Below are positions 1 to 5,407 of a stretch of 7,150 bases of DNA, in pieces (position 1 is the stretch's first letter; the number at the start of each line of letters is the position of its first letter). This DNA is from Deltaproteobacteria bacterium (GTDB lineage Bacteria; Desulfobacterota; Binatia; UBA9968). The notes under the pieces are model-generated. The model had not been told where the DNA came from. It searched no databases and worked only from the letters and a program-made list of their open reading frames with translations. Location: NCBI GenBank assembly GCA_023250495.1, contig JAHFAP010000158.1:1-7150 (forward strand), in the 5' to 3' direction. A program made the position numbers and the translations under genes.

Positions 1-1
1 T

Positions 2-346
2 TCGGTCACTGACCTCGGTATCGGAATACTGAACTCACTGAGAAAGGTTCGGCAGTACTCCGGCATTACAGCATCACGTGAAGCAATAACTCTAGCAGTT
101 GAAGAGGGGGTAAGCAGCCGAAAAGGTAAGGCGGGCCTCGGGTTGTCGCACATCCGTCGGTTTGCTAGAGTAAATCAGGGCACATTGACGGTGATTTCTG
201 GAGACGGGAAGGTGAACTTCTACTCCAAGAGTATAGAGCCTAGACCCATGCCTAGTAGATTTAACGGGACAGCCATCGAACTGAGGATCAATGCAGATAG
301 GGAAGGCTTTTACTTTCTCAAATCCGAGGAGGATTTTATTTTCTAG
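2..346 (+). CDS. GHKL/HATPase_c ATP-binding protein, C-terminal part (5' end outside window)
   Basis: The frame is open from the first bases, so this is the C-terminal 114 residues of a longer protein. The visible part carries the nucleotide-binding signatures of the Bergerat (GHKL) fold in the right order. A DLGIGI segment at visible residues 4-9 is the G1 box (DxGxG). GKAGLGLSHI at about 47-56 is the G2 box (GxGLG type). FNGTAIEL near residue 90 is the GT strand. Between G1 and G2 lies AITLAVEEGVSSR, the lid pattern of stand-alone ATPases of the RsbW/anti-sigma and DUF4325-partner type rather than of classical sensor kinases. The N-box helix, which supplies the Mg-binding Asn/Glu, lies off the left edge. 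A STAS-like gene follows 24 bp downstream on the same strand, so the two are probably cotranscribed. The family call is firm; the biological role is inferred. An internal ATG at 143 is not the true start. Confidence 0.8.
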   Translation, partial: SVTDLGIGILNSLRKVRQYSGITASREAITLAVEEGVSSRKGKAGLGLSHIRRFARVNQGTLTVISGDGKVNFYSKSIEPRPMPSRFNGTAIELRINADREGFYFLKSEEDFIF

Positions 347-370
347 AAACATTCGTGGTGTCGATAGCAT

Positions 371-745
371 ATGCGCGTGGCAGAGTTAAACATAGAGCAA
401 GTATCGGGGGGGAAAACGGTTACGCGAGACGACGGCGGGGTTATTTACCAAAGGATAAAAGCTTTTTGGAATGACTATGAACGTATTTCGGTGAACTTCG
501 CCAATCTCCTAATCGCTTCTGTGTCGTTTATGGACGAAGCATTCGGCCAGCTCGCTCTAGAACACTCGGAACAGGAATTGAGAAAAAAACTAGAATTCGC
601 CAACATGAGTAGGTTCGATCGGGCACTTTTGAATGATATTATTATGTCGAGAATTCACGAAAGATCGCTCAAGAACCCGCAACACTCACCGAGAAAACAC
701 ATCAAGGTCGGTGTTCTAATATCTAAAAATCGTCGGAAGGATTGA
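371..745 (+). CDS. STAS-like domain protein (DUF4325 family), 124 aa
   Basis: The protein begins with a short variable strand. It continues with DGGVIYQRIKAFW (about 21-33), a hydrophobic strand ISVNFANLLIAS (39-50) and the motif SFMDEAFGQL (52-61). This strand plus S-F-x-D-E-x-F-x-x-L is the signature of DUF4325, the STAS-like domain often encoded beside a GHKL ATPase. A conserved-looking tail follows (LEFANMSRFDRALLNDIIMSRI, here 74-95 with its repeats of hydrophobic residues), then a basic C-terminus. Family knowledge suggests a small cytoplasmic partner for the upstream ATPase, comparable with SpoIIAA/RsbV, but DUF4325 has no settled biochemical role that I know of. The ATG lies 24 bp after the upstream stop. 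No convincing Shine-Dalgarno is seen, so translational coupling is possible. Hand-counted GC for 541-660 is 50/120, well below the neighbouring gene (42/60 at 1321-1380), which suggests transfer. Confidence 0.75.
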   Translation: MRVAELNIEQVSGGKTVTRDDGGVIYQRIKAFWNDYERISVNFANLLIASVSFMDEAFGQLALEHSEQELRKKLEFANMSRFDRALLNDIIMSRIHERSLKNPQHSPRKHIKVGVLISKNRRKD

Positions 746-811
746 GTCTCAAGCGACAAATCAGAAGAGCCGAAGAGGCTAATTTTTACCTCTGCGCTAT
801 ACAGCCGGTCG

Positions 812-1816
812 ATGAAGCCGCGCTCGTTGAGCTTGAATTGCCGCGTTGTTCTCTTTCTCGCCCTGGGGTTTCTGCCTCACACGGGACTGGCTGCGGACAA
901 GCTTGTCGGCATTCACTCGGCTCGCACAATGTCCCAATCGATGCCGTGGATCGCCGAGGAGCTCGGGCTGTTTCGGAAGTATGACCTGGACTTTCAGCTG
1001 GTTTACATTGTCTCTGCCTCATTGGTGACCGCTGCAATCCTCGGCGGCGACGGCCAAGTCGCCATCACCGGAGGTGAAGCGATCATACGCGCTTTCGCGC
1101 AAGGGGCTACCGACCTGGTCTTTATCGCCAGCGCAAAAAACACCCTGACCCACAGTATTTTGGCCAAGCCCGAAATCAAAAGACCCGAGGATCTCAAAGG
1201 CAAGAAAATGGGGGTGTCCCGGCTCGGGAGCAACTCGCATTACTTCGTGATTCAGGCTCTAAGACAGAACGGGTTGCAACCCACGGATGTGAATTTCATC
1301 CAGACCGGCGGCCAAGCCGAGAATCTCGCGGCGTTGCTGAGCGGCGCGGTCGATGCCGCGACGATGACAGGACCGTCCGGGGGCACGAGGGCGGCGGCCC
1401 AGGGTTTCCGCTACGTCGTGTACGGGCCCGAGCTCCGTATTCCTTTTGCGGCGGCGACGCTGGTGACGCGCCGGTCCGTGATGCGGGCGCGCGGGCCGGT
1501 TATCGAGAAGTTCGTGCGCGTCATGGCGGAGGCCGTGAAGATCATGTTCACGGATAAGGAATTGACTTACAGAGTTTTGGGAAAGCAGTTGCGAATAAGC
1601 GACCGAAAACTCCTGGACGCCGCCTACGACGAAGAAATCAAGGTCATGGAACGAAGGCTGGAATTTAAGACCGAAGCATTTCAGGCTATCCTCGATGAGA
1701 CCGCAAGAGTCGACGCGCGGGCAAAAAAAATCAAGCCGCAAGACTTGATCGACCGCCGCTACGTTGAGGGGCTGGAGAAAAGCGGCTTCTTCGACAAACT
1801 CTGGGCGGGAAAATGA
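812..1816 (+). CDS. ABC transporter substrate-binding protein, TauA/SsuA/NMT1-like
   Basis: A 334-residue secreted protein. The start is supported by a signal peptide directly after the ATG: a basic n-region, the hydrophobic stretch VVLFLALGFL and a cleavage site near LAA|DKL (residue 28). The mature part has the type-2 periplasmic-binding fold typical of NMT1/THI5-like proteins: AEELGLFRKYDLDFQLV (48-64), GGDGQVAITGGEAIIRAFAQG (about 78-98), then RPEDLKGKKMGVSRLGS (124-140), the hinge/ligand-site region of this family. It would bind a small solute, often a sulfonate, nitrile, aromatic acid or pyrimidine, but the ligand cannot be read from sequence. No permease or ATPase gene lies alongside. 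No clear Shine-Dalgarno precedes the ATG. The last 77 codons plus stop are repeated downstream at 2952-3186. Confidence 0.88.
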   Translation: MKPRSLSLNCRVVLFLALGFLPHTGLAADKLVGIHSARTMSQSMPWIAEELGLFRKYDLDFQLVYIVSASLVTAAILGGDGQVAITGGEAIIRAFAQGATDLVFIASAKNTLTHSILAKPEIKRPEDLKGKKMGVSRLGSNSHYFVIQALRQNGLQPTDVNFIQTGGQAENLAALLSGAVDAATMTGPSGGTRAAAQGFRYVVYGPELRIPFAAATLVTRRSVMRARGPVIEKFVRVMAEAVKIMFTDKELTYRVLGKQLRISDRKLLDAAYDEEIKVMERRLEFKTEAFQAILDETARVDARAKKIKPQDLIDRRYVEGLEKSGFFDKLWAGK

Positions 1817-1817
1817 C
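1583..1817 (+). repeat. 235-bp direct repeat, copy 1 (3' end of intact binding-protein gene)
   Basis: Base-by-base comparison shows that this segment, from AAGCAGTTGCGAATA to the base after the stop codon, recurs 1369 bp downstream at 2952-3186. The only difference is A1597 versus C2966, a silent Ile ATA/ATC change. Similarity ends abruptly on both sides. This copy covers residues 258-334 and is in its natural coding context. Confidence 0.97.
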
Positions 1818-1836
1818 CAAAGCTACGAGAACACTC

Positions 1837-1972
1837 GGTAGTGACTCATTTTGCCCTGAGATCCTTCACTGTGTTCAGGATGACAACCACTCCCTATGTC
1901 ATTCTGAGCGGCAGCGAAGAATCTCTGTTGCTGTCACCGAATCACTCTCACCATTCAAAATGAGTCACTACC
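1837..1972. mobile_element. MITE-like non-autonomous element, 136 bp
   Basis: Perfect 17-bp terminal inverted repeats are present: GGTAGTGACTCATTTTG at 1837-1853 and its reverse complement at 1956-1972. They are flanked by an 8-bp direct repeat, GAACACTC, at 1829-1836 and 1973-1980, which has the form of a target-site duplication. The element has no coding capacity and its interior is a second hairpin (1859-1924). An 8-bp duplication with GG-starting ends is compatible with families such as IS1595 or ISL3, but the parent transposase cannot be assigned. It lies 20 bp after the stop of the first binding-protein gene, inside the interval bounded by the 235-bp repeats. Confidence 0.72.
1859..1924. 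repeat. Internal imperfect palindrome of the MITE-like element
   Basis: The arm 1859-1885 (AGATCCTTCACTG...GGATGACA) pairs with 1897-1924 (TGTCATTCTGAGCG...GAATCT) across an 11-nt loop. There are two mismatches, one single-base bulge and several pairs that are G-U when read as plus-strand RNA. The motif pair CATTCTGAGCG / GCGAAGAATCT is one I remember as a very common dispersed palindrome in uncultured bacterial genomes. That is recollection, not a search result. Copies elsewhere in the genome would be expected. Confidence 0.7.
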
Positions 1973-1980
1973 GAACACTC

Positions 1981-2120
1981 GACTAGGGTCAACTGACATG
2001 TTGCAATGCAAGACCTGGCACTCGGTGTTGTATCGTGCCCAAGGAATTCCCGCAATAAGTCAATACTCAGATCAGACCCGAAGCACTCCCAACCTCAGGG
2101 GACAACTCTGTGAGGGTCTT
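1981..2120. other. Intergenic DNA upstream of usp, nothing recognised
   Basis: With the MITE-like element, this makes up the 317-bp gap between the first binding-protein gene and usp. It should hold the usp promoter. No -35/-10 pair stands out from chance, and no convincing reading frame or strong hairpin is visible. Confidence 0.5.
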
Positions 2121-2128
2121 AAAGGAGG
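2121..2128 (+). promoter_or_regulatory. Shine-Dalgarno that fixes the usp start
   Basis: AAAGGAGG lies five bases before the ATG at 2134. The frame also has an upstream GTG at 2110, but choosing it would place this ribosome-binding site inside the coding region, so 2134 is preferred. Confidence 0.85.
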
Positions 2129-2133
2129 CTCCC

Positions 2134-2619
2134 ATGAATAAGATAAAAAAGATTCTTGCTCCGTCAGATCTCTCCAATCTGTCCAAGGCAGGTGTTCGTT
2201 GTGCCCTGGAGATGGCCGGACGGGAAGGAGCAGAGGTCATCGTTTATAACGTCATCGCGGTTGCTGAGAGCCCTTTTCCTAACGCCGATGAAGAATGGGT
2301 GGCTAGCCAAGTGGAACACCGCATGGTTGAGAAAGCGCTTAAGGACCGGAAAAGGCTTCTGGCAACGTTCGTCGGAAAGGACTTCACGGATATCATCCCA
2401 AAAATTAAGATCAGGCAAGAAGTCGACATAGGTATCCCCTATAAAAAGATTGTCGAGAAAGCAGTGGAGGAGGGGGTGGACCTGATTGTGATATGCACCC
2501 ACGGAAGAACGGGTCTCCTGCATATGTTGATCGGCAGTGTTACGGAAAAGGTAGTTCGCCTGGCCTCCTGCCCTGTCCTATCGGTCCCCCCGCCGAAAGG
2601 GCCAACAGGGGAGGCTTAG
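2134..2619 (+). CDS. Universal stress protein (UspA family)
   Basis: A single-domain, 161-residue cytoplasmic Usp, the usual length. The N-terminal strand KKILAPSDLS carries the adenine-contacting Asp (D12). The C-terminal ATP-binding loop reads CTHG-RTGLLHMLI-GS (121-135), so the G-x9-G-S part of the G-2x-G-9x-G-(S/T) motif is intact. The first Gly is replaced by Cys121, so ATP binding is likely but not certain. The domain ends with the typical VTEKVVRLASCPVLSVP. Such proteins dimerise and respond to stress or energy state; a specific role cannot be given. It is a lone gene with a strong ribosome-binding site. It lies between the two copies of the 235-bp repeat, so recombination between them would delete it. 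Confidence 0.92.
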   Translation: MNKIKKILAPSDLSNLSKAGVRCALEMAGREGAEVIVYNVIAVAESPFPNADEEWVASQVEHRMVEKALKDRKRLLATFVGKDFTDIIPKIKIRQEVDIGIPYKKIVEKAVEEGVDLIVICTHGRTGLLHMLIGSVTEKVVRLASCPVLSVPPPKGPTGEA

Positions 2620-2629
2620 GGCCGGACTT

Positions 2630-2869
2630 CTACGACTCCACAATCTTCCCTACCTCGTTCACTTTCCGTAGAAGCCGTTCTAAAATAGTCGAGAAGTCGA
2701 AGTCCGAGCCTGTCTTGTCCCCAGGAGGGACGAGGCTGAAAGGATCTATGAGATAATCAGCAGGACCGGCCCAAGCTGTATCGGTCGATTCGAGTTTGAA
2801 GGGAGGCTGAAACGAAAGGCGGCGATTCTCAGATCGTTCTGGGCCGGTCTCCCGCGGCTTAGATAGGCA
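2630..2869 (-). pseudogene. Possible C-terminal remnant of an unrecognised gene
   Basis: Reading the minus strand, 79 codons are open between a TGA at 2870-2872 and a TAG at 2630-2632, with no ATG, GTG or TTG start. The translation is protein-like towards its end, with ADYLIDPFSLVPPGDKTGSD followed by an amphipathic DFSTILERLLRKVNEVGK. I do not recognise a family. It could be the tail of a gene whose front was lost when this interval was assembled, or a chance open frame; at this length in moderately GC-rich DNA, chance is quite possible. Confidence 0.25.
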
Positions 2870-2883
2870 TCAGCGGGAACGAA

Positions 2884-2896
2884 GTATACTGTCCCC
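2884..2896. repeat. REP/RAYT-type motif GTATACTGTCCCC
   Basis: The complement, GGGGACAGTATAC, is a word I remember from intergenic repeats around REP-associated tyrosine transposase (RAYT, Y1_Tnp) genes in proteobacteria-like genomes. No transposase is encoded nearby. One short motif is weak evidence, and the assignment rests on recollection. Confidence 0.3.
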
Positions 2897-2951
2897 GAAA
2901 TTTCTGATCTACTATGGACATCCAACGACTTGACCCTTAATCTAACTGGCC

Positions 2952-3185
2952 AAGCAGTTGCGAATCAGCGACCGAAAACTCCTGGACGCCGCCTACGACG
3001 AAGAAATCAAGGTCATGGAACGAAGGCTGGAATTTAAGACCGAAGCATTTCAGGCTATCCTCGATGAGACCGCAAGAGTCGACGCGCGGGCAAAAAAAAT
3101 CAAGCCGCAAGACTTGATCGACCGCCGCTACGTTGAGGGGCTGGAGAAAAGCGGCTTCTTCGACAAACTCTGGGCGGGAAAATGA
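2952..3185 (+). pseudogene. Headless duplicate of the binding-protein gene (last 77 codons)
   Basis: This copy encodes the same C-terminal 77 residues as the intact gene, ending EKSGFFDKLWAGK, but is preceded in frame by a TAA at 2943-2945. It therefore lacks the signal peptide and the ligand-binding lobes. A TTG at 2958 could in principle start 75 codons, but there is no ribosome-binding site and the product would not fold as a binding protein. Its TGA (3183-3185) directly abuts the stop of the opposite-strand binding-protein gene (3186-3188). With a single silent difference from the parent, the copy is either recent or kept identical by recombination. Confidence 0.9.
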
Positions 3186-3186
3186 C
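2952..3186 (+). repeat. 235-bp direct repeat, copy 2
   Basis: Matches 1583-1817 at 234 of 235 positions. Upstream of 2952 the sequences diverge after no more than a TGG of similarity. Downstream they diverge from 3187. Both copies have the same orientation, 1369 bp apart. Confidence 0.97.
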
Positions 3187-4166
3187 TACTTGTAAAGCTC
3201 GTTCAAGAGACCGCTCTTCTCCAATCTGTCGAGGAAGCGCAGGTCGACAAACTGCTCCGGCTTGGCGTTCTTGGCGGCCGGGATCGTCTTGGCCACTTCG
3301 TCGAGGGCGTTCTGCATTCCCGTCATGTTGATGTAAGGAGCCTTCTCCACGACCTTTGCGACATAGAAGTCGTAAGCCCTTTGCAGGATAGCCGTGTCCT
3401 GCACGGTGGTGTACTTCGCGTAGGACTTGATCGTGAATTCCCTGTCGGTTCGGGCGCGGTGCACGCCGCGCACGTAAGCGCGCATGAAGCGGTCGATCAG
3501 ATCCGGTCTCTTCCTGATGATATCTCCGAGCACGATCATAGCGGGGTTCGGAAAGGCCAGATTCATGTCCGTGATGCTCGCAATTTCTTTGAATCCGAGC
3601 TTTTCCACCAGGAAAAGAGTCGGGGGCGAGACCATGCCGGCATCGATTGAACCCGCCTTGAGCGCGCCCGCTATGGACGACACAGCCCCCAACTGCAAGA
3701 GAATGACATCTTTCTGCGGGTCGAGATTGTGTGCCCTCAGGGCGAAGCGGGCTGAAATATCGGCGCTGGTTCCGATGCGGGTGATGCCGATTTTTTTGCC
3801 TTTGAGATCCTCCACTCGTTTGATGTCGGGCCTGGCATACATGGAAAAGATCAGCTTGTTGACGTTGTTCCCGATGACTTTGAAGTCCGCGCCGCTGAGA
3901 GCGGCGGAGATCGCAGCCGCGCCGCCCAACGACGCGATATCGACCTCTCCCGCAACGGTGACCTGCGCAAGCTGGGTGCCGTTGGGAATGAGAATTATTT
4001 GATCGTCCAGGCCTTCTTTGGCAAAAAAGCCGGCGTCGTGAGCGACCCAAATGCCGACGTAGGCGCCGCTGATGGAGCTATAGCCGATTCTCATCCGGTC
4101 CGCGGCGAGCGCCGTGGAGGCGCATAGAAAGATGGACAGCGCGGCGCTAATCACGGCTCGTTTCAT
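3186..4166 (-). CDS. ABC transporter substrate-binding protein, TauA/SsuA/NMT1-like (second paralogue)
   Basis: A 326-residue secreted protein. The frame is open further upstream to 4331, but the ATG at 4166 is preferred. It is preceded by GGAGGG (complement of 4175-4180) eight bases away and followed at once by a signal peptide, MKRAVISAALSIFLC...TALA, with cleavage near residue 21. The extra 55 upstream residues have no signal-like character. The mature protein shows VGIWVAHDAGFFAKEGLD (37-54), VAGEVDIASLGGAAAISAAL (71-90) and DIKRVEDLKGKKIGITRIGT (114-133), clearly paralogous to the first binding protein (IKRPEDLKGKKMGVSRLGS). Its end, FLDRLEKSGLLNELYK, also matches the other's YVEGLEKSGFFDKLWAGK. 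The ligand is unknown, and no permease or ATPase gene is adjacent. It converges on the duplicated fragment with no intervening base. Confidence 0.88.
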   Translation of the reverse strand: MKRAVISAALSIFLCASTALAADRMRIGYSSISGAYVGIWVAHDAGFFAKEGLDDQIILIPNGTQLAQVTVAGEVDIASLGGAAAISAALSGADFKVIGNNVNKLIFSMYARPDIKRVEDLKGKKIGITRIGTSADISARFALRAHNLDPQKDVILLQLGAVSSIAGALKAGSIDAGMVSPPTLFLVEKLGFKEIASITDMNLAFPNPAMIVLGDIIRKRPDLIDRFMRAYVRGVHRARTDREFTIKSYAKYTTVQDTAILQRAYDFYVAKVVEKAPYINMTGMQNALDEVAKTIPAAKNAKPEQFVDLRFLDRLEKSGLLNELYK

Positions 4167-4554
4167 AGGTGCGTCCCTCCGAGTATCCGGCGGATAAATT
4201 TTCCGTTCCTCACGCGCACGCCTCCGTACCGGCAATAGCTTCAGTTCGTGAATCTGTGAACCGGCAAAGGCCCTTTGGAGCACCAAACTGGCAGATTCAG
4301 GTTGTTCGCGTCCTTGAGCTCGAAAGCACATTCAAGCCGCGCGGTCGTCCTAGGAAAGTTGTGGAAAAGTAGCCTGTCCCTTTTTACTTTCCCTACCTTC
4401 GCCTGCAGCTTAACCGGAATCCCGTCAAAAAAATAGTTCTCTGGCCCCGATTTTTCGCTTTTTAGTTTTGCCTTTCTGAGGCGGGGCTGGACATTTCCTC
4501 GGCCTTGGAGTATGGAGGCTTGAATTACCTGGAAGAAAGAGGGGTCGAACAAAC
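4167..4554. other. Divergent intergenic/promoter region
   Basis: This 388-bp gap separates two divergent genes, so it should hold both promoters. No promoter pair could be called with confidence. It is poorer in GC than its flanks from about 4360 to 4470, with A and T runs, and contains a REP-like motif (4363-4392). GCCCC near 4443 and a complementary GGGGC near 4484 could form a weak stem before the methyltransferase gene. Frames are open on both strands (4169-4372 plus, 4241-4564 minus) but have no recognisable domain. Confidence 0.5.
4363..4392. repeat. REP-like hairpin around GCCTGTCCC
   Basis: GGAAAAGTA at 4363-4371 and TACTTTCC at 4385-4392 are imperfect inverted arms around GCCTGTCCC. 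The complement, GGGACAGGCTACTTTTCC, belongs to the same GGGACAG-type word class as the motif near 2884. I recall such words from RAYT-associated repeats. The structure is visible; the family link is recollection. Confidence 0.35.
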
Positions 4555-5391
4555 ATGAATACATCGCGTTTCGTCCGTCAGTCGCTGTTGGCGCTATGTT
4601 TGTCTGTGATCGCCGCCGGTGTTTTCGCGCAGGCGCAGGCGGCGCAAGAGGAGTACAAGCCGCAGGTCGGCCAAGAAGGGAAGGACGTGGTGTGGGTCCC
4701 GACGCCGCAGGCGCTGGTGGACAAAATGCTCGACATGGCGAGAGTCACGCCGCAAGATTACGTGATCGACCTTGGCTCGGGCGACGGGCGCACCGTCATC
4801 ACCGCCGCGAAGCGCGGCGCCCGCGCGCTTGGCATCGAATACAACCCGGACATGGTCGAGCTGTCGAAGCGCAACGCCGCCAACGCAGGCGTCAGCGACA
4901 AAGCGAATTTTATTAAAGCCGACCTGTTCGAGAGCGATTTCTCGCAGGCCACGGTGATCACCATGTTTCTGCTGCCGGAAATCAATCTCAGGCTGCGCCC
5001 GACGATCCTCGATCTCAAGCCCGGCACTCGGATCGTGTCGAATTCCTTCACGATGGGAGATTGGAAGGCTGACGAGACGGCCGAGGTGCGCAACAACTGC
5101 ACCAATTGGTGCACGGCCCTTTTCTGGATCGTGCCGGCAAAAACGGAAGGCACATGGCAATTTCCGCAAGGAGAGCTGACGCTCAAGCAAGAATTCCAGA
5201 TGATTTCGGGCACGCTCAAGTCCGGCAGTAATGCCACGCCGATTACGAATGGCAGGCTGCGCGGGGATCAGATCAGTTTCAGCGCCGGCGGCGCCCAATA
5301 CACCGGCCGCGTGAGCGGCAACGCCATCGAGGGGAGCGTCAAATCAGGCGGAAGCAACAGCAAGTGGAGCGCGACGCGCGCCGCCAAGTAA
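4555..5391 (+). CDS. Putatively exported SAM-dependent methyltransferase (FAM173-like) with C-terminal beta-rich extension
   Basis: A 278-residue protein. An AGAGGGG ribosome-binding site (4538-4544) precedes the ATG. Residues 1-30 look like a signal peptide: basic start, LLALCLSVIAAGVF, and cleavage near AQAQA|AQ. Residues 47-193 form a class I methyltransferase: VWVPTPQALVDKML, motif I VIDLGSGDGR (70-79), acidic E95 at the end of strand 2 (GIEYNP), KADLFESDF (121-129) and LKPGTRIVSNSFTMGDW (154-170). The VPTP...LGSGDGR...LKPGTRIVS pattern is like the FAM173/ATPSCKMT protein-lysine methyltransferases. Residues 199-278 (GTWQFPQGELTLKQEFQMIS...) are Gly/Ser-rich and probably all-beta. A C-x3-C pair (C182, C186) could form a disulfide. 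The substrate is unknown, and use of SAM outside the cytoplasm would be unusual. The gene converges on the next one with a 16-bp gap. Confidence 0.8.
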   Translation: MNTSRFVRQSLLALCLSVIAAGVFAQAQAAQEEYKPQVGQEGKDVVWVPTPQALVDKMLDMARVTPQDYVIDLGSGDGRTVITAAKRGARALGIEYNPDMVELSKRNAANAGVSDKANFIKADLFESDFSQATVITMFLLPEINLRLRPTILDLKPGTRIVSNSFTMGDWKADETAEVRNNCTNWCTALFWIVPAKTEGTWQFPQGELTLKQEFQMISGTLKSGSNATPITNGRLRGDQISFSAGGAQYTGRVSGNAIEGSVKSGGSNSKWSATRAAK

Positions 5392-5407
5392 AAATTCCGC
5401 CTCGTCC

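Larger units (their letters stand above)
2620..2951. other. Intergenic region after usp with inverted repeats and remnants
   Basis: This 332-bp stretch has no complete gene. It holds CTTCTACG (2627-2634) with its complement at 2667-2674, and GACCGGCCCA (2764-2773) with its complement at 2840-2849. It also contains a start-less open frame on the minus strand and a REP-like motif near 2884. None of the hairpins is followed by a T-run, so no usp terminator is called. Confidence 0.5.

Noticed and set aside
768..785. Possible terminator after the STAS-like gene (AGCC-GAAGA-GGCT then TTTTT)
   Set aside because: The stem is only four pairs; too weak to call.
2110..2133. Upstream GTG start for the universal stress protein
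   Set aside because: A strong AAAGGAGG lies within these codons at proper spacing to the ATG at 2134, and the family's N-terminus begins at MNKIKKILAP.
2627..2674. Inverted repeat CTTCTACG/CGTAGAAG as a usp terminator
   Set aside because: The loop is 32 nt and no T-run follows, so the form of an intrinsic terminator is missing.
1583..3186. 235-bp repeat interpreted as the target duplication of a transposon
   Set aside because: It is far longer than any transposase-generated target duplication, and the interval has no matching terminal ends or transposase; recombination or template switching fits better.
4167..4331. N-terminal extension of the second binding protein
   Set aside because: The extension puts the signal peptide 55 residues inside the protein, while the ATG at 4166 has its own GGAGGG site and a textbook signal sequence.
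4241..4564. 107-codon minus-strand frame in the divergent intergenic region
   Set aside because: It overlaps the methyltransferase start, crosses a REP-like hairpin, shows no recognisable domain and has no clear ribosome-binding site; a remnant cannot be excluded.
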